DNA from: Eleginops maclovinus
Taxonomy: Eukaryota > Chordata > Actinopteri > Perciformes > Eleginopidae
Reading direction: 5' to 3'
Assembly: GCF_036324505.1 (NCBI RefSeq)
Contig: NC_086366.1
Span: 18,740,927 to 18,804,926 of the forward strand
DNA: 64,000 nucleotides
How positions within the stretch are numbered: the stretch's first letter is position 1; each line of letters begins with the position of its first letter. Shown here in pieces: positions 1 through 14,268 of this stretch. Position numbers and translations under genes: made by a program. The notes under the pieces were generated by a model. It had not been told where the DNA came from. It made no database searches and saw only the letters and a list, made by a program, of their open reading frames with translations.

Positions 1-240
1 CTTCACATATGACCGCGTCACTCAATCATACAAGTTTATCGGGGCTGACAGACGCTGCCGCACCGGTGCGGACCCGTGTGAAAGGCCGACAAGCTGGGTT
101 TTCGTACCCACAAATTGTTGCGCATCATTCATTCAGCAATAAGGTATTTGGGGGTTAGAAACGCCATGTAACCTTAATGACGGCGGACATACAGCAGGGT
201 TAACGTGCATCTTCGGACATTTCAATTTCTTCCATCCCTG
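1..240. promoter_or_regulatory. CpG-rich stretch, possible edge of a promoter or first exon
   Basis: The first 220 bases contain roughly 17 CpG dinucleotides, far more than the AT-rich sequence that follows. They include a perfect 14-bp palindrome, ccgcaccggtgcgg, at 58-71. A donor-like AAG|GTATTT lies near 142. CpG clusters in fish often mark promoters, so this could be the end of a CpG island that starts outside the window, perhaps with an upstream untranslated tiam1 exon. No TATA box or reading frame supports it directly. Confidence 0.3.
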
Positions 241-3200
241 TATGTAGCCTACATGATTGCGCATCCTGCAAATAATTGACTAAATGCTTTCCTGAACCAA
301 TATAATTTTGTTTCAAAAATACAGCCATAAGGACTTTTCCGCGGAAATACCTTTTGAGGTGTTTTGGTCATTGGTAGCATACTGTTTGGGATCAGATAAG
401 CAGCGTTTGGCCTCAGACAGTGCGGTAAATTGTTGCATGAAGCACAGTCATGTAATCCGTTGCCCCTCTCTTCGTTGTTGTACAAACGATCCAAGCTGTT
501 GCTGTTGTATTTACAATTTGCTTTGGCAAACAGATCATGTGCAGGTGACTGAACTGACATGTGATAGCTAATTTATGCAGCTGCTTCACTGCTGTGATGA
601 CCCTCTGGTGTCAAGTTTGTTGCAGCGTCACTGCAATAGTCTGCCGCTTAAATGGTGTCTCCCAGACATATTTCTATATGGTTGTGATAAACATCCTTTC
701 GGGTCGGTGCACAGGTGACTATAAGCACATGTGGGTGCTGTAGCAAAACATTTCACTCATGTGCAAAGGATATTTATTAGAGATGTTGTGAGACAATATT
801 ATGGGCAGACATGTATACGCTGTCCTTGTCCATTTGTTTCTGCCAAGAGAAATGCAACGTGTCGACAAAAAAAACCTCACCACTGAAAGCTTAAAGTGCA
901 GTTTTTTATTTATTTTATTTTTTACAGTCAGCAGCTTGTATTTATGGTGAGTCTGATAGGAACTGACTGCTCTATGTACAGGACATGGTAAATGGATCTA
1001 TCAAAGGGGTTTAGAAACTAGATACACTGTAATATCACAACTGTTTCATAAAAATGAACAATTAAAAACAGAAGGTTTCCATTGAAACCACTCTTTGACC
1101 TGTAGTTGTGGCATCATCATAATCCATCTTTTGAGTGTCAAACAACCCACCTGTGTCCTTGGCTGTCAGAAGGGTATAGTTGATTTCTTCACAGACCAGT
1201 GACTTTATTTCATGTCAGTAATGATTCTTTTAGTTGAGTTTTCACAGAAGGAAAAGAGTAACAGCAACACATAACAGAAAGGTCTTAAACCACTCCAAGC
1301 ATAATCCAATTCATTGTCTATCCATCCATGTTTGTTCCAGTCATATCATTTTGCTAAATGTGTTGCTTTTGAAACTTTTTTCCCCCTAAAACCTCCTTCC
1401 TTAAGACAAAAAACACCCAATTAAACAGCAGACAAGTGAGAGATTGCTTGTTTCCACTACATATGATATCGTTTGATTTTTATTGCATGGAAAGTTACAA
1501 AAAGTATACATTATTTACTTTAACTAGACCAATATATTGATACCAGTATCTGATGTCATTGTGGACCCGAGGAAGAATAGCTGATGTCCTGTTATCAGAT
1601 TATGGTTGGTGATACTGAGATCCGAAATGCAATGCTGAATGAATGCTCATTCCCAATTTCCTCTTGCTCGTTTGTTTTGCCAAAATATGTCAGGAAACGT
1701 TCATAGTCTGTGTTTATTCAAAAGATGCTGTAGATTTTGGGTGGATGAATAATTGAACATTTGATTGCTGTTATATTGATTACTTGCTGTTTCAACTTTA
1801 AAGTTATCCAACACACAGGTTGCAAAACAGTGAAGGGAACTGCTATGTTGTGGAGCATCCTGCAGCAGGGCTTCCGTGTATTGGAGATGTCATCGGGGTG
1901 GAAACCTGAGCCCACCTGTATGACATACCTGCATAGGGACCTCACCCTCTGTCTCTCTCTTTGTTTGGTCGAGTTGAAACTAGTTTTGCTCCCCCTCTGG
2001 CTTGTGTCCACACTTTTAGATTCTCCATCTCTAAGATTTCAAATGTTATACCAACTTGCAGCAGTGTAGCGACTGTCGTAGCCACACATGAAAGAATGTC
2101 TACTCATTAATATGGTAATTTGTTGGCTTTTTGTACAATCCATGACTTTGTTCTTCATGCGTGCACAGCCATGTACTACCAAACTGAGTTTATTACTTGA
2201 AATGCGCATAATTTAACCCTGATAAGTGCTCTTTGTGAATTATTCATTGCCGTCCCACTTGCACATAACTCTTTTATTCCTTGGCAATTGGTACAAAGTA
2301 AATTCTGAAAACAGTGTAGTGTTTTGCTTAGTGCCAAGTGAGAAACACAGACTGAGACTAGTGTCATAACCAAACAAAGACCATTGAATCCAAGATAAAC
2401 CTCCAGTGGTTCTGAATTTGCGTAAGATGTTTGACTGGTTAGCTTTGTTACTTTGCTAAGTCAAGCCATGTTTTTGAAAAAAAGTGGAGTGGTAGAAATA
2501 GTAAGTACACAAATTAGGCCACAACCACTAAGCTGGAAATCTTTTCCAGCAGGAAACTTATGTCGATCCTGTTGTGGCTGATTGTGTATTACTGTGTCAT
2601 GCAGAAGTAACTTCAGATGTGTTAATATGCATTATTCTGCCTATCAGGGTTTAATAATATAACCACTCCTCTGCAATTCACTTAAATGCATACTGCTGGA
2701 GTTGTTTAAATATTTGAATAAACTCTGTCAGTGGTGTCCGTCTGAGTCCTTCATATTTGCTCACACTGAATAGAAGCTTTGTTCAGTGACCGTAGATCTC
2801 GTGTGCAGTTTTTTTTTTCTCCAATACATTATACATGTATGAAACTGGATATGTATTTGTGCAATATTATGTTATGAAAAAATAATTAATGGGACATTTG
2901 ATTGACAGGAAATGTAATCAATTCTCACAACACTTTTTTTTGACAAATGCTGTTTCCCCTCCTTTTGACATGTCATGCATTGCATAATGTTGAATAACTT
3001 AAAAAAGGCATTATTGTGGGCCAAACATATTTACTCCGTGTATTTTAAAGGACAGACCCTTCATTATTACATTTGTGAAATTGCAACTTGGATCCCATTT
3101 TTCAATGTAAAAGTGGCCTTCTCCCACACAAATCCTGTAACATTGTGTAACAGTGTTGATGTTGCAGCTGTGAGGGGTCGTCTCAGTCCGGCCTCTCGGG

Positions 3201-6200
3201 CTGAATACAGTTTTGCACTTGCTGATTGCCAAGTTAGTCTTGTGAGAATTATCTTCTGCTCCTGCACATAACAAGAGATTCCTTGTGCAAAAGTGAAATA
3301 GACTTAATGTGGCGGCCATATGCAAGATGAGATTTTATCCAATCAATTTCGCCCGACATGTATATCAGATCAAGCAGTCTTTTGTTCCCTTTCAGCCCAA
3401 GTTGATGGATGAAGGACAACCATGCCTTCCTCATCACCTCTGTTTACATCCATGTTGTATTGAGTTTCAGACAAAAGCCCGGTCTTCCCTTGTTGCTTCT
3501 CACAGGACATCTATCTCCATTAGAGAGAACTATTGATGTGCTGTTGTATCAGCCAGTCTTCCCCCATCTTTGGACAGTTGAAGAGAGGTTGTACTTATTT
3601 AAGCCTAGGGTTCTGTTTTGATTCCAGACCATGTGCCGCTAACCAGCTGATTCACTGACTCGGTGAACCCTACTTCAGTATTTAATTGACATTTAAAAGA
3701 AAACTGGCATATTTCTTAATGTAATATCAATGTTTCTAGAGGTTGCACGTCTTCCAGCATTTTATAAAGTGAGATCACATACGATGAGTTCATAATGTCC
3801 CCACAGTCAGCATCATTTGGGAAAGCTTATGGATGGCTTGCCAAGATTTGATCCTAGATGCTTTCCAGAGGACAACCCCTCAAGCATTGCTGCACTTTAG
3901 AGTAATTATGAGTCACTTTGTATCTTGCGAGAAAATGTTGGGTTTAAAGGTTATTTCAGATTTTAATTTGAAGCTTTTAGTACAGGAGATGATTGCTGGA
4001 GAAGCAGTTTGGAGTTTTGTTTGATTGTGATCCGCTTGTCTTCTTAGTATAAGGAAGAAATGGGGTTTCTCTTGAATTATTACAAACTCAAATTCATATC
4101 ATCATCAAAGTCACAATAAATAGGCCTTTTGCTGTGGCTTGCACCTTTTTTAGAAAAACGCAAATAAGTGCTACCCATGAAGTGAGTCGACTTGTTTGCA
4201 CCATAGAGTATTGATGGAGCTTCAAAGCTTCCTTTGAGGTTGTGGTAGTCTCAGAAAAGTGATTTCTGAAGTGTGCTCTTCCAGTTACTGTGAGCTACTA
4301 TATTGCAAAGTGAGAGGCCAGTGAGCATATGCAGAGCAGTGGATGGTATTTAATTGCACTTTTTTTTTCTTCCTCTCCACAATGGTGATGGGGTTTGGAA
4401 AGACATGACAGATGAGCATTAAAAGGCCTCATCAAAGCTCAGCTCCTCCTCCTATTACCGAGCTGTGAGCAGGAATGTATGACTGGCTGTCAGAAATGCA
4501 CATAGTGATAACCTTCAGCTTCATGTGGCTGATAGGGCTTGTGGTTTAGGATGAATAATACATGGTTAGTGCACTCAACTAGTGAAGCTTTGAGTCATTT
4601 TGGGGGCGTTGCAGTTGTTCTAAGTTTACCTTGCCACAAACCATGAATAAGAACTTCTCCCAGCCCTTTTTGTTTACCTGAGGTTGACTCTGGTGTGGGA
4701 TTTGTTTTAAAGTGGCATCCAGCAATATGTAGTTATCCTGGGTGTGCACCTGGACCTCTCTTAGTAAGCTTTTATTTGGTGATATGTGGTCAAAAGAGGT
4801 CTAGACATCAAGGTAAACTGGGTTACATTGGTACAAAAGTGAAGGCTGGAAGATGTGTAGGTTGCATAAATAATATCTGATCATTTTTAAATGTATGCCT
4901 AAACAGTAGGAAAAGAATAAACAATTGCTGGTTTCAATCTCTCAACTGTGAGGATTTGCTGCTTTTATTGTTTTCTATACATCTTAAATTGAATACTTCT
5001 AGCTGTAAGATGTTGGTTGGACAGAACAAGTAACATGTATAGATGTAAACTACCCTCTTTTTTTAAATTGTGATGTGCGTTGATGTGATTGTGAATTTGT
5101 ATAATATTCTTAAGTGTGAGCTATTAAAGGAATAAGAACCAACTGATCTACACAGATGAATTCCATGATGTTATCTTTTGGCTTATATCAGCACTTTCTG
5201 AGCAATGGATGCCTTCATGTAGAGCACTAACTCTCGTCGGCCAAACTATGGTCAGTGTGCTTCTTGTAACTGGCTCAGTGGCTGACCCTACCCAGCAGCT
5301 TGTTAAGTAAAGATCACTAAACCCTTAATATTCTCCAATCCTCTTTTAATAACTACTATTGGAGAGCTCCCTATGCTGTATAGGTTCAGTCTCATCCAAT
5401 CAATTCCAGCTTCTTCTCCACATTCTAAATGATTTTCCTCTCTGTACCGGTGTCTTTGAAGTCGACTCCTGAGAGCCAACTCACTGCTGGAGACCACTGG
5501 ATCCTCCACTAATGATCTCTACCCGAGCAGGGGGAAACTGCTTTCATGACTTGCGTAACAGTTGCATTTTGTCTTTAGATATCAGCTGTACATGGTGTTC
5601 TCTTTCAGCACAATGGATCATCTGTATTTCTTAGAGGGACACCCAGGGGACGCGTGTTGTTTTGATTGAGGAGACCTTCAAGAAAATAAATACTTGAACC
5701 CTTGCGGTGACGGATGTTTTTTTCATTGTGTTAAATCAGGTTCAATGTGATGTTTGCATGGTATGTATTTAAACACCAGTGGCTTTGTGTATAGTTCTGG
5801 GAATATAGTTGGAATCATCAGACAGATGCTGTGAATTTAGAGTACATCTTGTTGCATAATTGTCGGCAATGCTCATCCCCTGCATGTTAATTCAGAGTTT
5901 AATCATCTCAGACAAGAAAGAGTATTTTGGCTTTGTAGTTCAGTTTTTCCTAGACACAAGTGGTGTCATTGTACGAGTGTTATTTCATATTATTTTCATA
6001 TTGTGGTACAATGTATTGACATATTGACAAAGTATATTACATACTGGCCCTGGTTGTGGTTATGACCCGGTCTTCATTGACCTCCTATATTGAAAATAGC
6101 CTTCAGTTAGTATTGTTTTGATCACTAGTGTTGTAGACTGTATTCTTCGGTTGTCCTGTGGTCCACAGAATTGCTTTTATTAAACCAGTGCACAATTAAT

Positions 6201-8380
6201 TATTAACTAACCTTAAAGCTATTCTGGGGAGCTGCTGTGATTTATCCTGTCAGATGTAACAAAGTATGCTCTGCTCAAGGCTTTTCCAGATTGTTAACAA
6301 CCTTATATCAGAACAAAGAAGTACAACTATATCACGTGACATAATTCATGCACTAACCAAAATGAAAAAAATCAAATTTTATTTACAAAAAGAGCCCAAA
6401 AGTAATTAACATATACATATTTAAAGTTTGGCATCAACCATTCAGGCTCTTTACACTAACATTCAACATTTAATTTGGTGCAACCGGCACAGCTCATCAT
6501 CTGTCTAACACTGTCCCTGCTGTGAAGCATGGTGAGACATCAGCTGTTTTACTGGCAGGAGCTACTGCACAAGAAGAAATGAAGAGGGGGGGTAGGGATT
6601 ATTTTAAGATAATTGTTCATAGGGTTTCTTGACTAATTTGAGCCAACATATAATAATTACAATAATACTGTACACAAAAACATTTAGAGTAAACCAGATT
6701 GATGTAGTTGGGGGAATAGTTGGATGTAGCAAACTTGCATATCCTGCCAAATGGATTGCTGTCATTCCCCCCGCCTTAAGCTATTTTTTTTGTTCGCTTT
6801 GGCTGAAGTTGATTGGCAGTGATAGCAGTTGATTGTGACACCTGGACAGCATCAGCAGTCTGAAGTGCTGCTGTGGATCTGTTACCATAATATCACCTGC
6901 CAAATTTGCTCCAGCGGCATTAAATGGCCTGTCAATGTATTGGCTGTCCAATCAGCTCCTAAATTGAGTGCGGATGGAGGTGAGTTTAATAGCCTTGTGT
7001 TGGTAATGAGAAAGCAGATTATTTTGTTTAGCTGAGCTGCATGCAAGCAATCTACATTTCTGAAATGCCTGTGGTGAGAGCAGACGTGGATTCAGCATTA
7101 GTCCCAATTTCACTGATGGATGCGTTTATTGTGCTGCTCCTTGATACAGTTTTTTTTTTTGGGCAAGGGCGGTGGCAGATTGGATGATCTCATCTCATGC
7201 ACATATTATTGCATATCATTTAACTTTACACATATAAGAATACAACAACAGTCACTTAAGGTGAATATTTGGTTGTAAGTCTATCTAAACACGCCATCCA
7301 GGAAGTTTATCAATACCTTTTTTCTACAGTGTTGAGATTTTCAAGATCATTAATAATCTCTTGACATCATGCGCCTCCAAGTCTTTTGTTGTCATTGGAT
7401 CACGTCCCAACAAATTGTCCACTAATAGAAATGAAGATATTGGCACAGAGTGTGAGAAAGAAGCAAAAAAACTCAGTTATCCTAAAAAGATTACCTATGT
7501 GAAATCAAGCCCAGGAAGTTGATAAGAACACATGTTATTATGTCTGAAGCCTCGGCAGACCAGACATTCCTGTCTTACAATCAAACCCAGTGGTTAGGTT
7601 TAATATCAGGGTCACAACTTTGGCAGGACAATAAAATGTGCTGAGAGGAAGTGAGGTCCACCATGCTTCTTATTTTGGTCATAGTCATCGCAAATTCTAG
7701 ACTTGGTATTGCAGCCCTCACATCTCTGGACACGTTTCAGACAGACTAACCTCTGTGGCTTCTCTGTCCCTCCTCAGTGTTTTGTCAGTGTGTTTACCTA
7801 GCTTAGCTTGGAGCATGTTTCAATGCACATGCAAAGCTGCCAATGGAGCAAATGATGCAGGCTGCAGCCGAACAGACGTCGCTGTGCCCTCAGAGCCTCC
7901 GTCCTCCCCTTCCACTCTGCCGGTTCCATCATCTTAAAATGAGTCCCACACCACTGTCACTGCTGACGTGATAGCCACACGACATCACCGGTGCTATGAC
8001 AACAGCAAGCCCAGCCTTTCTCTCATTCACAGGTCCATTTTGGGCTCTCAGTGAATGTTCCAAATTATGCAGCACAACACATTACATGCACTAAGGTTGA
8101 TTTTTCAGAATGCTGTGATTACAATTCCTGCCCATTTGAACCACAGAGAAAATAGAGGAAAGCAGGAATACATTTGGTCTTATCCCAAAAATTGAGGTTC
8201 ATGAAATCCAAGCTTGAGTCTGGCAGTTAGCTCTATTTTGTTTTTTACATTAAAAGGTTGCAATATTTAGTGTAAATATGAAGCTTCTCACAGTGGAGTG
8301 GAGGGGCAATTAAAGAGGAGACAAGGGAGGGAACACACATTCCTGCTGGCAGTAGGTTTGTAGTTTAGGGGGATGGAATT
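241..8380. other. Noncoding stretch, probable tiam1 upstream region or 5' intron
   Basis: No reading frame here shows protein-family similarity. The short open frames (up to about 100 codons) occur on both strands, overlap each other and have low-complexity or random-looking composition. The sequence is AT-rich with homopolymer runs. I see no tRNA, no recognisable transposon end and no convincing exon flanked by splice sites. Confidence 0.6.
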
Positions 8381-8385
8381 ATAGA

Positions 8386-8516
8386 ATGAAGGAGGGAGCA
8401 AGAAGGGAGGGAGGGAGCAAAGGGTGTGAAAGAGTCAGCAGGAGGAGGGTGTGTGTGTTGGGGGGTGGGGGGGGGCAAACAGTCACTCCCGCTCCCTCCC
8501 TCCCTCAGTTCTTCAA
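8386..8516. repeat. Purine-rich GGGA/G tract followed by CCCT tract
   Basis: The top strand is rich in GGAGGGAG motifs from 8388 to 8423. A nearly pure G run interrupted by one T follows at 8461-8475, then a run of CTCCCTCC units at 8485-8515. The G arm and the C arm are complementary, so they could pair as an imperfect hairpin. The G runs could form a quadruplex. The tract directly precedes the possible untranslated exon at 8517-8672. Confidence 0.7.
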
Positions 8517-8672
8517 CTCATCCTTGCATATAGTCACTCTGCTGTGGACTTGCAGGAGGAGTATCAATAATCCTCTCACATGAGGCTTCAGATTTCCCTC
8601 TTAGTGTTGTGTGGGATCTCTTTAGGCTTCTGTGGAAAAGCAGAAGAAGCACTTCCTGGTTGTGCACAGTGA
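8517..8672 (+). other. tiam1: Possible untranslated 5' exon of tiam1
   Basis: The sequence ends in a strong donor (GTGAG|GTAAGT, GT at 8673) and sits just after a G/C-rich tract of the kind found near promoters. It has no long reading frame. The distance to the next probable untranslated exon (18695-18777) would give a 10-kb intron, plausible for tiam1, whose mammalian orthologues have several untranslated 5' exons. This is inference from one donor site and composition only. The 5' boundary is a guess. Confidence 0.25.
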
Positions 8673-11600
8673 GGTAAGTCATTGTATTTACTGATGTGCG
8701 TTTTTGTAGCACTGCATGTTTGGCTGTGTTTGTGGATGGAAAAGAGACAAATGGCTGCCCAGCCTCAAAGCTCCCACTTCCCAAAAGAGGTGCTAAATCA
8801 CACCAGCAGTAACACACTGAGTCAACATGTGGCCTGTAAGCATAGTTTTCAGTGACTGTAGTCAAATGCATGATATCAGATGCAACTACAGTGTTAATGT
8901 CATTTGCATATAAGATTCAAATGTATTCCCATTTCCATAATGTGATGTTCTGTGTGTGTTGTAACTATATCCTGGGGGTCTTCACAGCCTGTGTTTAGGG
9001 TGGGGTTTCCACCTCATGTTTGTACCTGTAGCACTCAAGTGTAGGGCCATACTTCATCTACAACAGCAGGCGGTAAGCCATTGTATTGCTCTCCATTCAC
9101 TGCCAGACGCAAACAAGACGGCTTGTGTCTGTGTCGTTGTAATGACAAAGAAGTGGTGGTGGTGGTTTTTGTGATGCTGAGAAAGCGAGATGATGAATTG
9201 CAAATGTATGAGATGGCCAAAGTCAAGGAGAATTCCCTGGGCGCATCCTGGAGGGGGGTTGGACGACTTTATGATGTGCGAGTTCATTTAAAATCCTGGC
9301 TTTGTGTCTGAAAGCCCCGTTGTGACTCCTGCGGTGGGGAGAGGGGCGAGAAATGGTCATCTGGTGTCATAGATATGGAAATGTATTGACCGTTCAAGGA
9401 TTAGCAGGACAGGAGGTCAGGATTGTGCTTTGAGGCTTGTAAACCTTAACAATGCCCCTGTTATGACTGGGGAAAACAAGCATTACAAAAACACAAACTC
9501 TGAGTTCTTTATTCAAACTTAAAAATCTAATGCAACACGAGTATGACTCTTTATCAATAAACTTAACACAAAAACTCCTGAAAGGAAAATCCTTGTATCA
9601 CAGATTGGTTTGCATGGACTTGTGTCATAAGCTTCATATACTTGAAAGGCACAGTGTGCAGTATAACAATGGTTGTATTGTAGATTTACAAGCCAGCAGA
9701 GTTAATCAAAGATCAGGTGGTCTTTGAGACATTTATCCTATTATAAAAGTTGGACTATGATATGCAGCAGCATTTAACATGACGGCACATGCAGCTCTAC
9801 AATGCCATTTTGCTTGCCACTCAGTTTGATTGCACGCCACTCAAGCCACAGCACTTTGCTGTATTTGTTTTGGCTTTACTTCTGCAAATCCTCGCTTGTA
9901 GCATGTGTAGAGTTATGATGCAGTTATTTAGGCACAGTGCATACATTTACAAACACTCTGGACAAGAATGTGATAAATAAGAGGATATGTTATCTCTATT
10001 ACTAAGAGTCTTGAGCTTTAAAACTTGGTAATTCTTTGCTCAGTGGTATTTTTCACCAGTCACTGAATGTTTTTGGTTTGCCATTTAATTCACTGTCATA
10101 CACTGTGCTAAATGTAAATATAAATATGCAATTTGGCATATTCTAAACATTTTCGCAAAGGGCATAACCATCTGTTTTTAAAAGCAGAAATCAGTGAATG
10201 CAGTCTATGTATGTATATCAAGGTGAACAGCCTTAATGTGGCAGCCATGGGTTATTTGACCATGGCCTGTACTTCACTAATACTTCAGAATGGAGTTTTT
10301 TGCTAATTATTCAAATGTTCACAGTGTAAGTATTGCCAGAAACAAGTATCCTCCACCTTTTTGGAGGAAGAAATAAATATGTTTTACTAGCAGGATTCAT
10401 AATCTTGTGAACTGGACTCCAGCTAAAACATAACTTTCTAAGTGACATTTTACCAAAGGGCAATAAAAGAGGCTTTTACTGCAAATGTAACCAGGACAGC
10501 TTGGAGGAAGCAAACACATTTTCAAGCAAGCTTTGTGTAGTCATGTGTATCAGGATGCACCACGGATCTGCTTCAGTGCACAAAGTAAGGAGTTGGGAGC
10601 TCAAGGGGTGTTGTGGTTGAGGTGGTACTCAGGAAGGACTGGGTCTCTGTCAACAAATATGATTTTGATTAAATCTCATAAGTGCATGTACACGATGGAC
10701 ATGTTACTGTCGAAACAACAAACCTGTATACATAGTGCAAATACTGTTTGTTTTTTTACGAGAGTTTTGTGTAGAAACTATTTCCCAGGGTTGGTTCAGG
10801 AACACAGATGCTAGTTTATCTCATCATCTAGTCCACTGGGATTATGCATCATCTCCCTTCTGTATCCATTTGCAAAGTAACTTAAAATGTTTACTTCCTG
10901 CTGATGAATTTCGGAATCCCTAATGTTACAACATTATTCCTACTAACTGACCTGAAAGCTAATGATTGCATCTCTGGGAGAAGATCATGAGTGAACCACA
11001 TTTAGAATGCAGGACTCTGCTCCTCTATTTCTTTGGCATTGTGTTTTTTCTGCTGCCAGGAAAAGGACATTCAGCTGCCATACTGAGATTGGTAGGTGAA
11101 TGGCTCACTCAGCAGTGGTCTGGCTTCTGGTGTTAGGACATCAACATCCATTCATTGCTCTTTTGGTTGGTATTGCTGGTTTACTGAATACGAGCAGCAG
11201 TGATTAGATTTAAATTCTATACAATGCCAAAATAGCAAAATACACTTTTAATACTCAAATTTACAAAATAAACTATAGCACAAAAAAAATTCAGACATGT
11301 TTTCATCTCTGACCTGAAGTAACCCCCGCCCCCATTACTTTTACTTACTTTTCTTTTCATCTATACTTACAATCTGAATATTAACCCTACACATTTTGAT
11401 TCGAGGTGAAGACCCAGTTTTGAAATGACCGTTTTAGGACTAAATGTATTGCAAAGTTTATATTGTAGATCCTTCACAGTTGTTTCCAAAACTATCTGAT
11501 TTCTGCTTGCAGCTGTTTTTCATATACATCACCCTGTGCCAGTGCTCAGTAGGTACTATACCCTTGTGCATGCATCAAATTGCCACTGTAAAAGAAACCC

Positions 11601-13065
11601 TGTGTTTTGGCAATAAGTGTGTTCCAACATTGATACTGTTGATCACAAATCCAAAATCATAAAACTGTCTGGCACATTTGCTCCTCATGTAATGGTTGGG
11701 TGTGTTTAGATTGGGACTGTGGAGGAGCAAATAGTAAAAGCCTGGAATGTAAAGCATGTAAAGCTAGATTGGTGTGGATGTTTTGTGTGGCCAGGGGAGA
11801 CCTTTTCACTGACAGTGACAGTAACGGGCTAGGAGAAGGTCAATGGCTGAGGGTCTCTGGTGGTTGTGGTTGCAATGTTTTGTCAAAGCGGCAAAAGCAT
11901 TTTTGAAGCCTTTCTTATACACTGCCATGATGCTGCGTTATTGTCTGATCCTTCTGTTGCCCGGTGAACATTTATTCAGATCGGATGGAAGTCTGTCATA
12001 ATTGTAGATAAGTTTGAGAGACTTCAAAAGATTAACCTTAGCACCTTTTGCTTGCATCCGAGTCTATAAGCAACTGCTGCCATAATGAAAGAAAAAAAGA
12101 AACCAGATCATAGTGGTCTGACACATAGTGTTGCATAATGAGCATCAATACCATTGAAGGAAAGTTACAAAAAATGGGAGGTTAAGTTACATAGCATGTT
12201 TACTTGAATTCAGTCATTACAACAGATTTACTTTGTTCTGGCAAATCCAAATCATCAAAGGCTATCAAAGGCCTTGCATGTATTCATCTGACACACTAAT
12301 GGAGACAGATTTGTGGCTAAACCTGCAACATTCAGACAGCGTTCTCAGTTCTCCTTTCATCTAAACAAGTAATACAGTATCATTTGATGGAGTAGTCTGC
12401 CTGGTTAAACCAGAAACATGTACAGACTCATTTTTAATTGCTTTAATAGTTTTGGGTGGTTTATCGTTTTTCATCATTTTAATGGATGGCAATCTCCCAC
12501 TACCAATTCAAGATAAAGAAAAGCACAGATCCCCTTCCTTTGCAGAGGAATCCCTACAATTACAACATGTATCCACCCCCTTTATGTTAACAATGGCCGG
12601 TGGCTCACGTATACTTCCAATTAACAGCTCTTTAAGGACTTCAAAGGTTTTCAATGAGGAGCTAAATGTCTGTAAACAGGATGTGTTTGGTAGCACCTTG
12701 GTTGTGACCCTCCAAACAAGTAAATTGCTGGTATTGATGACAGAGATGAAAGAACACTGGCACACAATCTTGTCTCTTGAGCCAAAAAATACCACTTCAA
12801 CTGGTATTTTGGCAATCATAAGAAATGTATACTATACAAAATACACTTTTTTTGTTGTAAATTTAGTTTAACCAGAGGCCATAGAAGTGTATACATCATT
12901 CTTAACTTATAGAGTGGACAAAAGACTTGTTAAAACAACAAAACCTGCAGCATCTGCTGTACAACAAAAAAGAAACCCATACAGCTTAAAGACCACCACA
13001 TGCAGTGACCTCTGCATACAGTGGTGCACTGGAGAACGCACTGGCAGGAACAATCAGAACCAAAA

Positions 13066-13140
13066 TACCTTTAATCGTCCCACAGAGGGGACATGTTCGT
13101 TGTTACAGCAGAAAGAGCCAAAGACAGCTTAATATTACAC
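13066..13140 (-). mobile_element. LINE 3'-tail fragment (Rex1/L2-like), antisense
   Basis: The stretch contains the phrase 'cgtcccacagaggggaca' followed by 'gttacagcagaaagagccaa'. Its reverse complement resembles the 3' end of fish non-LTR retrotransposons, where a 'cccctctgtgggac' motif precedes the terminal simple repeat. Only the tail is recognisable and no reverse transcriptase frame adjoins it. Family assignment is from memory of the motif and uncertain. Confidence 0.4.
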
Positions 13141-14268
13141 CCAAGATACTAAACAATATATACAAGAATCACACAATTGACAAAATACACAAAAATGCAC
13201 GTTAACAGTGGGTGTTATAGTCAGTGTTGTTATATGTGTGGGGTCTACCGGGGGCCTTGATGGTTATAGAGTGCAAAGGTGCCACCAAGCTAAACACCAG
13301 CTGTTGCTCGAAAATGGGCTCCAAAATCAGTGCCTGCAGCCCTATTACAAAGAATATAAATCCCTTTTTAAAAGTGCTCATCTTAGGCATTGTTTTGAAT
13401 ACCTTTTCACAAGTAGGGCTTATTTTGCAACCCATAAGATAGAAAAACACTGGATTACCATCTTAAACAGACCGTTGTTATGTGAACTTTAAAAACATTT
13501 TTTTAAATGTAATTGTAGCCACAATACAGTATCAGCAAATTCCTTTTCGATAGGTCACTGTTTTCAAGCTTTGAGTTTAAACTATTTAAGCTGCAAAGGG
13601 AAAACTGTTTGATAAGAGCAAACAGAGCAAATGCCTTTTCCAATCAAACCCTTGTCATGGTGTCACCACCATCTTGTAGCACCGCATCTTACTTTGCTGT
13701 TCAGAGTATCTCAAGTATTACCCTACTCAATTTTGTATCGTGTGAATACAGCAAAAACTTACTATACATGTTTTTTTGGTTGGTTTTACAGGTTATATAT
13801 TTAATAGCATGGTTTGCATTAAAAGTCAAAAAGCCTAACTTGATGCAGCATCCACCTTTACCAATGGTTGCTGCTGTCTTCCCAGTTCTCACACCAGCTG
13901 TACACTTGGCCATTATTGTGGCTGATGTGTGCTGGCATCCTTCTAAAGGTTGCTCTCCTCCAATAACCAATTCCTTTAACAAACAACCACCTGAGCCTCT
14001 CAGGACGGGGTCAGACCAGCATTTTCTGCCCTCCACTGAAACGTGAAATCAATTCTGCAGCAAATTAAAATTACTGTGTGGTTTGGGTTATCATTGTCCA
14101 CTTTTGTTGTTGCTTAACCATGTTGTTCTTTATATAGTGTTACTTCACCTGCTGCTACGTTAATGCAATTGTTAGCTAGAGTAGTTGTTGAAAATGGCAA
14201 ATTTTAGCAAGGGCAGTACAAGGGCAATAATAATATACCTGTTCAATTCCAGTTTTAGTCCTTACTGA

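Noticed and set aside
12452..12871. 139-codon open frame
   Set aside because: Unrecognised, opposed by an open minus-strand frame, no splice or promoter context; kept only as a low-interest observation.
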